Shown: in pieces, positions 1 to 11,300 of the stretch
How positions within the stretch are numbered: position 1 is the first letter of the stretch
How the letters are laid out: every line of letters starts with the position of its first letter
NCBI RefSeq assembly: GCF_009870125.1
Contig: NC_046681.1
Location: 6,151,001-6,215,000 of the forward strand
Source of the DNA: Drosophila pseudoobscura
Taxonomy: Eukaryota; Arthropoda; Insecta; Diptera; Drosophilidae
DNA: 64,000 nt
Direction of reading: 5' to 3'
Notes under the pieces: model-generated
Told to the model about the DNA's origin: nothing
The model's input: only the letters and a program-made list of their open reading frames with translations
The model's database searches: none
Made by a program: the position numbers and the translations under genes

Positions 1-499
1 TGCTGCACACCTCACTCTTGATCACCGTCTCCGTTTCCATCAGCTCTGCCCCTCCTCCGCCACAGCTGCCTCCGTTCTCCTCGGGTTCGCTCAGTTCCCC
101 CTCCCAGGACATGGGTCGGGGTCCGTTCTTATCCGCCGCCCGCCGGCGCACCTTCAGGTTCTCGATATTCGTGAGCTCCGCCTCGGAGTCCGACTCTTCC
201 TCCGCGGTGTGTGGCTGCCCACTGAGGGGTATCCTCAGGCTGCCATGATTATAGTTGGCGATGACCGGCACCAGATTGCCATTCGGCGTGGGAAGCTCCT
301 CCAATTCACATTTAATGTTCGTCACGGACACATTGTGACGCGACGGCGTCGCCGATCCTGTCGTCGTCGTCATCGTCATCGCGCTGCTGTTGCTGCTGTT
401 GCTGCTGCTGGTGCACATGTTCACGGGTAGTTGGTAGCTGCCTGTGCCCCCCATTGGGGCACTCTGCTGCTCGGCCTTAATGCTAGACATATTCGGCAT
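1..499 (-). CDS. Hr39: Nuclear hormone receptor Hr39 (FTZ-F1 beta), first coding exon, partial
   Basis: The minus strand reads from the ATG at 499-497 without a stop to the window edge, giving about 166 residues. It begins [15 protein letters not shown] and later has [19 protein letters not shown] and a [14 protein letters not shown] block. I recognise this from memory as the amino-terminal A/B region of Drosophila DHR39, an NR5A-type orphan nuclear receptor that binds FTZ-F1-type sites and acts in the ecdysone response and in female reproductive glands. The DNA-binding and ligand-binding domains lie outside the window. The region is low-complexity (Ser/Asn/Thr runs, acidic patches) with two IKxE sumoylation-like motifs (IKAE, IKSE). 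A possible splice acceptor (TTGCAG) lies 5 bases upstream of the ATG, so a 5' UTR intron is likely. Codons are GC-rich, unlike the flanking DNA. Confidence 0.85.
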   Translation of the reverse strand, partial: MPNMSSIKAEQQSAPMGGTGSYQLPVNMCTSSSNSSNSSAMTMTTTTGSATPSRHNVSVTNIKCELEELPTPNGNLVPVIANYNHGSLRIPLSGQPHTAEEESDSEAELTNIENLKVRRRAADKNGPRPMSWEGELSEPEENGGSCGGGGAELMETETVIKSEVCS

Positions 500-2277
500 G
501 GCTGCTGCAATTTTAATGGATTTCGGGGGGCGGTTTCCTTCCTTCCGTCCTTCCTTATCAAAATATTCTATATATCAAAAAGACTTTTGTTTCTCAATTG
601 TGCAATTTGTAAAAATTGGAGAGATGTCGTTGATGCAGTTCCATTGTGTTGTAAAACTGCAAAAATAAAGAAAGAGAATGTTTGTTAATTTATTTACTTT
701 ATTTTATAATTAATGATAATTCTAGTTGGTTTATATTTCAGATAATTATCAGAAATCATACAGTTGGGTGTTTTTTTAAATAGCAGAAGAGTTTAATTTA
801 CTGAAATGTATTATTTTTGAACAGATTTATAGGAAAATTGTATAATATTATCAGGATTTCTCTTTAATTTCAGAACGTTTTTGTCGAGGCACACAAACAA
901 AATTAGGGCTATATCTACTCTTTGTAATCTGTACACTCTCCATAATCCATAAGTATTCTTCTAATTTTTATCAATTCAAAGAAAACAACACAAGTTGAAA
1001 CAAGTTTTTTAAGTATCAATATTAATAGTTTCAGCGGCTCTGAAATTAAATTTAGATTTAATTGCCTCATAGTTTTGGCAAAACCCCCATTTATGCTAAT
1101 TAAATAAAAGGTTCTCCAACCTCTTGGCAATGAGTCATTTTCTGATTCTCCGCCCCCCCTCGAGATTTGCTTAGCAACAAGCACAAAGAGATCCACTACT
1201 TTTTTAGGATCTGTGAATAAACCCCGACGACAACAATAGGGTCAATGCTACCAATTATCCATCCACAGCTATATCCACCCACCCTGAAGCGACCTTGGCC
1301 CGAGCCCCGAGCACCGAGCCAGAGCATCCAACGAACGGGGCCACTTATGTTAATTGAGGTTATGCCGTGGCAGAGCACACGAACACTCCCATCCACAATC
1401 CCGCTATGCGAGCGCTCTCTCTCTCTCCTTCTCCCTCTCTCTTTCCCTTTTGCGTGTATTCATTCATTTCTTATCAGCAGCTCTCCCTTCTCTCTCTCTC
1501 TCTCTCTCACCCAACCATTGTTTCGCTCTCTTGTTTGGTCTCCCACTTGAACAATAGCTTAAGCAATACACAACTATGGGCAATGGGCAACGGCCAGCCC
1601 AACGAAAAATGTCAACGACCCAACAATGGGAGGGGGGCGATGGATAGGGAAGTGGAGAGCGAGATATGGAGAGGGCGCTGAAGAGCGAGGGAGATGGGAG
1701 GGCGACCAAAAAACGAAAGAGGCGCAAAAGCCGATGGAATTATAATAAATTTAAGGTACATTAACCCAACGCCGGTACGCAGCTGGGGGGGGGAGCGATC
1801 GGAGCAGTTCTTTGGACATGCTGTATGGCTTGGCAGATGGTGGAGAGGGCCAAGGGCGCGGCAACACCTGGTAACGAAGGGGTGCGGGCGGGTGCCGTAC
1901 TAAGTGCAGGGGTGTAGGCAAGGGGGATTTTGGAGTTCCTATTTGAAAAAGAATTTCTGCAAAAAGCAAAAAGTCCTGGGCATGCGATAAAAAGTCTGCT
2001 TTTGGATGATTAAATCCTCCCTGAAATAAAACATTTATCCACATTTGTATGCACTTAAAGCCCCTCTCTTAACAATCTGCCTACATCCCTAACTACAAAC
2101 CTTTTCAGAGGCGTATACACAATTACCGCTAAAGATGATTTTCCATTTGCACAAGAATCAATAGTTTAAGGAAATTACAGAATCCGTCGAAGAACGAACC
2201 CGTACGACCCCTAAATGGGGAAAAAAAATCTTTGTTTAGGCAAGCCATTGCATGCAAAGAAACAGACAGCGAAGGCA

Positions 2278-3079
2278 GAAAGAGAGAGCGGCGGCAGAGA
2301 GCGAGAGAGAGGGAGAGAGAGACCAAGATGGAGACGGAAACGGTGAGAGAAAGAACGAGTAAGAAACGACGCGCAGAACGGGCAAAGGACGACCTTCAAA
2401 TAATGTTGAAATTTGTACGCAAACGACCTTGCATACAACAACAACCACGACAACGTCGGCGTCGGCGACAGCAACGGCGACGGCGACGGCGGAGACGACG
2501 ACGAAGCAAAACCACGAAGAAGACGACGAAGGCAGCGCACACACATACACAAAGACGCAACACATGCGCGGACAGCAGACGAACGCCGCGGGGGAGACAA
2601 GCCGAAGAGCGGAGAGCGTGCAAAGCATGCGTCAGTTTTTTTTTGTTCTTTTTTTACACCCATTGAGAAGGTATAATGTTTTCGAGAAGATTTCGGCAGT
2701 ACAGAAATGAAGCGATCTAATGGAGAGTATTGTATTCCTACTATTCCTATATACGAAGTATATAGAACTTTTGCGGGAACGAAGAAGCCAATAGGGTATC
2801 AAAAGTTCCATGCTATTCTTTCATTCTGCTGTTTTGTTCTTTTTTTTGGGTTAAGAAAGAAGAACAGAAATAATCATAGGCAGGACAGAGATAGATAGAG
2901 AGAGAGAGGCACCGAGAGAATTTAGCAGAAAAGAAAATAAACAAAAATTGTTTTATATTAAACTCTCTCTCTCTCTCTCTCTGTCTGCCTATCTTCCTCA
3001 CTCAAATCAAGTATTGTTCTCAGCTGCAGTTGTGTGGGTGAGAGCGTGTGTGCTCGCAAGAGAGAGAGAGAGAGAGAGC
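2278..3079. repeat. GA/CT dinucleotide tracts
   Basis: Separate GA or CT runs lie at about 2278-2330, 2894-2910, 2962-2982 and 3059-3079. They are the densest set of such tracts in this part of the presumed intron. They generate false open frames on both strands. (GA)n is the recognition sequence of GAF and CLAMP in Drosophila. Confidence 0.8.
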
Positions 3080-3403
3080 AGAGTGGTCAGCATTTGGTTT
3101 ATTGCTGATTTTCAAGTTCTTTCTTTTCGGCTGAAATATGATGGAGGGGGGACTTTGGGAGGGGGCATCGCACCGCACCGCACCGCACTCAAGGGCCGAC
3201 AAATGCAGCCAAGCGATTTTTTATGATTCCTTTTCCGCCTCTACTCTACTCTTCTTCTCTTCTCGCTTGTATTCGTTCTGTTTCTGGTTTTTGTCTGGAT
3301 AGAACTGTACCCACACATGCACACATGTCCCCGTATTGGAGTACGAGTGCGAGTACTTTCAGGCGGAAGTGTTATTGTTCTTGCAGTACGGCGTCGTGTC
3401 CAC

Positions 3404-3434
3404 GTGTGTGTGTGTGTGTGTGTGTGTGCGTGTG
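3404..3434 (+). repeat. (GT)n microsatellite
   Basis: A nearly uninterrupted GT run of about 30 bases. It has no coding role; the Thr-His-rich antisense frames across it are artefacts of the repeat. Confidence 0.9.
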
Positions 3435-6400
3435 TATCTGTGGGGGTAACGGTCCCCATGGTTGGATGGAATGCAAATTGAATGGACGACGATGTCGTTG
3501 GGTTTGGCCTTGGATGGGGCACAAAATGAAATCCGTACAATGCGGCGGACACTGAAGCTGCATTTCCCCTGGGAGACCGGACCACATTGTGTGGTACAAA
3601 ATTTATCCAAAACGACAACAGGATCCCCTTAACCATTTTTGATATTTTAATGTTTCCTTCTATGTGAAACATTCCGATCTCTCTCACCTCTTGACGCGCT
3701 CTAGCTCTTTCCATCTGTCCAACACCATTTAGTTCCCAACACTATCTTGATATTTGCAACACTCCCACTTAAATTTACATGAGACCTGCCTGCGCGCGCT
3801 CGCCCGCTTATCGTTCGGCCGAGTATGAGATCAGTGTACCCTCCAGGGCATACTTTCAACTGTGCATTTTTTAGCCATGATCTAATTACGCTTACTTAAT
3901 AGTTTTGTGTTCTTTTGGTGCCCGGCAATTAGCATTCCCATTCCCCCACTCCACGGACTTCTTGTAGCGCCGCCTATCGCATTACGGGCTGGGGGAGCCA
4001 TGACATATTACGACAAGAACTGCATACCAAGAGATATTTCGAGTTGCTCGATTGCATTGTTGCATTGTTGCCTGTTTGCAATTTGACAAGCCCCTGAAAT
4101 AAACCGAAAACGGCATACCACAGAGCCAGAACCGAGCTCTGCAGAGGGCAAGGCGGAGGCGAAGGCGAAGGCGGGCGTGGAGTTTAGTTCGGTTCAGGCC
4201 AAGAGTCTGATGACCGAGAACCCGCTCTATAGACAGACAACCGGGTTGGGCCTCGCCTCCATCCCAGAGTACGAGTACGAGTACGAGTATGTATAGTACA
4301 TGACTCCGACATTGCCGTCTGTCGTTTATCGATTTTTATCAGGCTTTTGACTTTGACAGGCCATCGAAAGCAACTTCAGCGATACACAGAAAAAAAGACT
4401 CCCTCTCTCTCGCTCCGCTTTACTCCGCTCTAAGCTTTGGCAAAAAGGGGTTGACCTTCAGAGTTCTTTTTGTTTTGTTTTTCGTTCTGCGGAAATGCGC
4501 CCCCTAAAAAAAGAGTCTATCGCGCTCCCTCCTGTCTGTCTGTCTATGAGAGAGCTATCTGTGGATGGAAATCCATGTCAATAATATTCATGACATTGAC
4601 ATGCTTTGTGGGGCATAATGCCCAAACGACAATGCCGCACACACCCCCAGTCCCCCAGTACCCAGTACCCAGTCCCAGGGTATTTTTTTTTGTTTGGTGG
4701 TGGATTGTTCCTCGCGCTGCATGGAAGTTTTGGCTCACTGAATGGGGAACTTCGTTTCAATTATGCGTAACATGAAAGCGTAAAGAGAGAGAGAGAGAGA
4801 GAGTGGAGCTGAGTGGAGGAGGGTTTTTTCTTCGGCTTTTGGGGATATGTTTACGGTTAACGACTGCAGGCAGGCACCCCCACAAAAGGCGCAGAGGGTT
4901 GCTGATAGGGTGCTCTAATTGGGGACAAACGCATCCCCTATTGAATGGGCAAGCAAGTGCTTGGGCTCTCGGGCTATCGGGTTCAAAATTCTGATAGCTT
5001 TGGGTGTACGTGCGTGACTGGCGAAGAGGAGGTTTGTGATTAATTCCCTAGAGGATGTTTTGGGTCGAACAAAGCCGGAAGCAAAACCGTTTCATTTTGG
5101 GAAAAAGCTATGCAAGCTATGAGAATTTCCATATATTTAAACAGGATAACTGATGTTTATTATGTAGAAAGGGATCATAATTGAACCTCAAGAGTGACCT
5201 TCTTTATTGGGAGTCGCTAAAAATTTGAATAAGGGAACCTTTTTACCGAAGTATCATGGAAAATTAATATTTTTCACCACAAGAAACCTTTTAAAGATGA
5301 GGAAAGGCTGAACTTTTGCCAAGATTCTTTATAGCAATACGAAACATATTTGAAAGCAGAGCATAATATTGAACTCTTCTTGAAATTCTGTGTAAAACAT
5401 TTTAGTATAATAGAAAACGAAGAGGTTCTATCTCAACTCTTTGTAAAAGTACAAGAAATCTTTGAATATTATTGGCGAATACTAGGCGAAAAACCCTCCA
5501 CACTCTTTTCACTAGTGCGCCAACCCCGTCTCACTCGCTTTGCCCGCTCGCGCGGATATGAGTAAAATATCGGACGACGACGATGAACCAAAACTTTTTT
5601 ACATATTGAATAGAGAAATAAAGATTTTAGTACCACAATAAACCCATGAAAATAGAAAAAAACGTTGAACTGCTAACAGAATTCTCGGGAAACTGAAGAA
5701 AATCAACCACAATTCAGTGTTAAAACCACCGAAAACCTTTAAAAATCGAAGAAAACGTTACATTTCTAGACGTAAAGCTTCAAAGATAAAAAAAAAGAAA
5801 CTTCTGCCATGAAACTTGAGAATAACAAACGGAGGAACGACACCTGTGAATGCAGTTCAAATGCAATCTGGAAAAGTAATTATTTGCAAAATACCTTTCG
5901 AAAATACCTTTGCAGAATCCGCTATAAACACATATTTACATATTTACATAACTGCCGCCCCCACACCCCCAGCAACAGAGTCGCAGAAATTACTAGTGTA
6001 AATCCCATCAAATGTTGGAAGCACATTCCACGGCACAGCACACGAAAACATTATGTATAATCCTTAATGCTTGCATAACAGACAGAGAGGGGCCACCAGA
6101 AGGCCAATTTGAACAGCAGAAAATATGCAACATGCTTCCACAGGCAGAGTCAGATACAGATACAGATACAGATTCCAGATTCACTTACGAGGTGTGTGTG
6201 TTGCGCTGTGTGCCTCTAACACCTTTCGCCAATTGCAAACAAAGACACCAGACCCCAGAGCCCACAGCCCAGGCCCGATCCGGGTTATGTCTATGGCTAT
6301 AACACTATAACTGGGGGATACAGAGAGGAGTAAGAGAAGCAGAAGCAGAAGCAGATACAGATACAAAGAGAAGTATGAGAGCCACAGAGACCCAGGGAAA

Positions 6401-7683
6401 TACTATGGGAGTCCAACAATTGTAAATTGCATTACCTGGCCAAAACAGGGGGCAACACACATTTTTCCAGTGTTTTGTCTCTCTCTCCGTGAGTGTTGCG
6501 AGCATTTTGATTAATCACCTCGACCCAAACAGGCAGAGAGGGGGTGGAATGGTGGGGGGAGGGGAGAAAAGCATAGGCATGTCATTAGCATAATGTGCAA
6601 CAGAAGTTGCCATATGGAAAATGGCAAACAAATTGCAAAACATTGTGCAGCACGAAAAAATACAACAACAAAAAAAAACAAAACAAAAAGCCAACAGGTT
6701 AGACATGTCATAGATACGGCACCATACAGTACAGTGCGTAATAGAAGTGTAAGGGCACGGGAATTTAAATAACCTCTGATCTAGAGGGTGAGTAATAGAA
6801 ATGGATACATTTTTAAGAACTTAAAACTACTTGAAATAAAATCAATGATGTAAAAAGTGAAATCGCTCTAATTCGATCATAAATTTCCACTTTTCTTGTC
6901 TAGAATCTTTTTCCTACATTTAAGCGAATGCTTCTGTCCCTTAAACGTGTCACGCGTCGTGCAGCAACGCCACACGGTCGGTGTACAATGTTTCTGCCTG
7001 CGGTAGGCGTGTAAAAAGCTTCTTCCACAAGTAAATCAGCATTCTGCAATCATAGAAGGTCCCTGGAACCTCTAAAAATACATCTATTCAATCATAAATC
7101 ATATCAATCGTATCCTTAACTCTAACACCATAATACTCTTAACCAATAAAAGGTTCGAAAACAATACATTTTCATAATTGTTTTTTCACCTATGAAACCC
7201 ACCGTATCTGTACATATTTCTCTATATTCTATTCACACACGACAGCGCACATATGACATTAGCCCATAAAGACCCGGATTGAAAACTGCGTGGTCGTTGT
7301 GTTGTCAACCAATGGCCACGTTAGAGTTTCCTCCTAATGCCATTTGCGGGCATTTAAGCTATGGAAAATTATAAATTATAAAAATAATGTGTGGCGCAAA
7401 TGTTATATCCCATACATACACATACATATGTATGTATGTATGAATGTTTTTTTGTATGCGCAGACATTTGAAAGAACTTGATTTTCAACAGGTGCGTCGT
7501 CAGGTCTCGTCTCTTGTCTGGCCATCGGGCATCGAGCAGCGAGCAGCGAGCATCGATATGGCCACCGTTTCGCTCGTTTTCACAGAAACCAACAGCGACA
7601 ACACAGAATGAGGAAAAACCGGTAAAAGAGTGCCAAGAAGTGCACTGGAAAAACTACTTTGCAGAAGAATTCGACAGCTCTTA

Positions 7684-8310
7684 ATGATCGCCAGTCACGT
7701 GTTAACGTTGAAATTAACGTTGTCCATCATTCGATGATTGAAAAAAGTCGTTGGTGAAACGTAGTAATTATTTCGGAGAGCGGATTTCAAGTGAATTGCC
7801 AGTCACAAGTCAACGTTGAAGGATGCAAATCAGCGGAGCTTCTTTCGATTAAGAATGAGAACAAGGAGTTAGTGAAACTTTGGAAGGAGTAACAATAGAA
7901 ATTCTCTTAGAGAGTGAATCAGCTGGTGCACTTCAAATGATTGCCAGTCACATGTTAACGCTCAAAGATGAAAGACTTCTTTCTTTAAGAATGTTCACAA
8001 AAAGTTACTGGAAGGAGTAAAAATATAAACTCTCTCAGAGAGCGAATGTGATTGCCAATCACGTGTTAACGTTGAAGGATGCAGGTCAGATACCTTTTTC
8101 ATTTAAGAATGGTGATAAAAAGTTATGGAAGGAGTAAAAATAGTAATTCTTTCAGAGAGCGAATCAGCTGTTGCACTTCAAGTGATTGCCAGTCACATGT
8201 AAACGTTGCCTAGTACATGACCCAACAGGAGAGAGCATCTTCCATTGAAGGATAAGAGGTGTATGTACTCTGAAAGGATCAAAGATGATTGCCAAACATG
8301 ACAGTTGTGA
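7684..8310 (+). repeat. Imperfect tandem array with E-box-like core
   Basis: Five copies of a block reading GATTGCCAGTCACRTGTTAACG start at about 7686, 7793, 7938, 8049 and 8184; a weaker sixth may start at about 8285. Spacing is about 107-145 bases. Between the cores the copies also share TTAAGAATG, GGAAGGAGTAAAAATA and CTCAGAGAGCGAATCAGCTG-type segments. Two copies contain a perfect CACGTG (7696-7701, 8060-8065); others have CACATG or CACAAG. There is no open frame, so this is a diverged non-coding tandem repeat inside the presumed Hr39 intron. Confidence 0.8.
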
Positions 8311-11300
8311 CATGATTAAGGATTATCCGTTGATTCTTAGAGATTTCCCCAATCAAATCCCCTTCTAATGGTGCTAAAAGGTGAGCTGGGGTTCTCTTAT
8401 TCTGCCAGTGCATTTTTGCACAAACAATAACCAAATAAAACGAACAAGTTTTGTCGCACAGTCGCAGGCAAGAAAACCAGAAGAAAACTTTGTCAACGTC
8501 TCTCGCAAGCCGTGTCTCGAGTGTCGTGTGTGTGTTGCAGGCCAGCAAAGCCACTAAAGCCAGCAAAAGCCAGCAATCTAAGCAATCTAACGACCCAGAC
8601 ACACTCCACGGACTGTGCAACTGCAGCCTACTGCATGTCCCGCCCCCCCCACAGCCTGCCCCACAGCCTGCCCCACAGCCTGCCCCACAGCCTGCCCCAT
8701 CGAACCAGCCACCGATCCACCTTCCAGACGGCAATTTCGGGGCGTTGCAATCCACAGGCTTCAGGTCTTCAGGTCTCTCCAGTCTTCGGTTGTCGTCTGC
8801 ATAACAATTATGGGTTTACCGTTCGACAAACAGGAAATGTTACGCTTGCGCACTTTTTTTATTCTTTTTTAATTTTCCTTAAGGTTTTTTTTTTGCATTT
8901 TTAATGGCTGGAGACACTCCCTGGCAATTGCATGTGCAGAACTTTGGTATCGCCTTTTGATGTTTCCACCTCTTTTCCTGTAGTGATGCCTTCTCTTTTT
9001 CTCTGATTGTGCCTACCCTTTTCCACCAACGATCCTTCTTTTTCTACCTCTGATGGTTCCTTCTCTGTTCTTCAAACGATTCCTCCACCTCTTTGCTTGC
9101 AAAGATTCCTTTTCCTTCCCACCAAAGATTCCCCGCTTTCTCTCTGGGAATGATTCCTACTCTTTCCCTCTTGCGACGAATCTTTCTCTGTCCCTCCACT
9201 GATTCCCTGCTTTCTGTATGTCATCATTTCGTTGGGGTCTTTATCAGGTTCGCGGGGCCTTCAACCCATCGTCGGAGTTCCGATTGCGCGGCAGGCACTA
9301 TCAATATCAACAAAAGATAACAAACATGAAATGGGAGAGGATCGGGAACGTGAGCGAGAGAGCGAGAGGGAACGAGGCAACAAAACACCAGACTTCTCAC
9401 AAAAGTTTATTTATAAAATTTTGTTTTTGTTTTGGTCTTTTTTCTTTTGAACTTGTTTCCAGCTGTTCCTGCGATTGCCGCCGCGCCTCAAGGTCGTTTC
9501 TTCTAAATAAAAGTACAAACGATTGCGATTTTTATATAATACGACTATAAGAAAAATCAATTCCCGGATCAACAAATACTTTGCCCCACGACAGCCACTT
9601 CTCTTCAAAGTTCTATATACGATCGTAAATCACGGGGCTCTCTAGATCTTGATATCACAAACTGGTTTAAATATCGCCAATTTCTTATATAATAAACACA
9701 TTTTGGCAAACTAATGGCAGACTTTTTTTAGTTTAATTAATATAAAATATGCAAAAATATAACTAAAAAAATTAATATGTAGATACGAAACAAGTTTAAA
9801 ATCTCACAAGACTTTTTTTTGCAATTATCATAAAAAAAAGGTGCAAAAAAAAACCAGCATCATAGAAAAATAGTTCAGTTTTATGTTCAGTTGAGACTTT
9901 CCCATGACGAAAGATCTCGAGCTGTGGGCTTCTGGCCACCGATTTGGTCTGATGATCAGAGAGGATCTACACTGAGGGAAAGTACCCATGAGAAGAGTCT
10001 AGTTTTCGAATCTAGTCTGTAGAATTTCGTTTATCTCTAAAGAAAGATCTGAACTCTAGAAAATGTTATTATTTCTGATATGTGTGCCTCGACAGAAACG
10101 TTGGCACTGCTTTTGGCGATATTTTCTTGATTTTCTTATATATTTTTCTTGAAATCATAATTTCTTTCTTAATAGAATAACATTCCTCTTTGTAATCTAC
10201 AACTAATCTCTCAAATACCTTTCCTTTTTTCCCTCCATATAAATTGTTTTCTCTTCGTTAGAGTTTTTCTTTTCAGTGTATTTGCATTGCACTTTGCCTG
10301 CCATTTGCCACGCATCAAAAAAAGCACCAGCAGCAGCACCACCAGCAAAAAGAAGGCCTGAAGAGTAGGCCTCTTAAACAGAGTCATTAAAATGTTGGTA
10401 GCTCCTCTGGGAGGCTTCTCTGCTCAGCGGCGCATGCAAAGCAGCATGCAGCCAGGCAGGCCCCCCGCACTGTCCGGCCCCTGAGACCGGAGGAGCAGTT
10501 CAGGAGCAGGTTGCTCGATTGACCAGAGAGCCAGGCCCCAAAGCTGAAAGTTACAGAAATGGCACTGGGGGAAAATAAATATGAAGATATTCGAGGGAAA
10601 TATGCGAAATAATGGAATACAGAGAGGTCTTAGAGAACAATAGGAAATTCGTGTAATAATCGTTCAAAATTTAAAGAAATGGATGTCTTAGTTATTCCTG
10701 GAAAAATGGGATGTTATTTTGCATAAAGAATCTCTCTTTTTTACTGGCATTGCAACGAATAAAATTCTGTCTTAAAGCAGACTTTGAACGGATGATAGTA
10801 AAGGAGTACTGTCCGCTTAGAGATCGGCTGGGAAAATATTCATTGTTTCTTAAATTATAAATTCAAAAATCCTCAAGGAAAATGCTTGAAGACCGTCTGA
10901 AAATTTGCGTTTTTTCTGTTATTCCCTAAAAATCGACTCGAATTCCCTCCACAACTCCTGCCCAAAATCTTTCTTCCAGTGTAATCTCCGGGGCACCAGC
11001 ACCTCCATGCAGACAGACCGCCCACCATCGACGCAACGCACTGGAAAGCGTCTCGCGCGTTGACTTCTTTTACTCTTTCTAAGCCCCGGACTCCAAGTTG
11101 GAATCGCTTTTAGTATTATATTTTTTTGCTCCTCTTTTTTCGATTTTGGCTTTTCTTGTTCTCTTGGAACTCGTTTCAGCAGAGCTCTGACTCTGGCTCT
11201 GGCTCCGGCTGCTGCTGCTGGGTGGGCATAATGCAGGTCTCGTTGTTGCCCCTGGGCTCTGCCTCTGCCTCTGCCTTTGCCGCTGACTGCGACTTGGACT

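Larger units (their letters stand above)
500..7683. other. Non-coding, probable Hr39 5' intron (proximal part)
   Basis: No convincing coding exon is seen. The open frames here sit in simple sequence and lack sensible splice sites or codon bias. The DNA alternates AT-rich stretches with CT/GA runs (about 1416-1512, 2278-2330, 2962-2982, 3059-3079, 4783-4803), a GT run at 3404-3434 and a GAGTAC hexamer run at about 4266-4290. These could bind GAGA factor or CLAMP, but that is inference. Confidence 0.6.

Noticed and set aside
2211..2666. Opposed frames of about 144-150 codons
   Set aside because: Arg/Glu-rich and Ser/Leu-rich translations of GA and CGGCGA repeats. They are mutual shadows.
7684..8310. 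CRISPR-like spaced repeat
   Set aside because: The spacers themselves are related between copies and the genome is insect; it is a tandem repeat.
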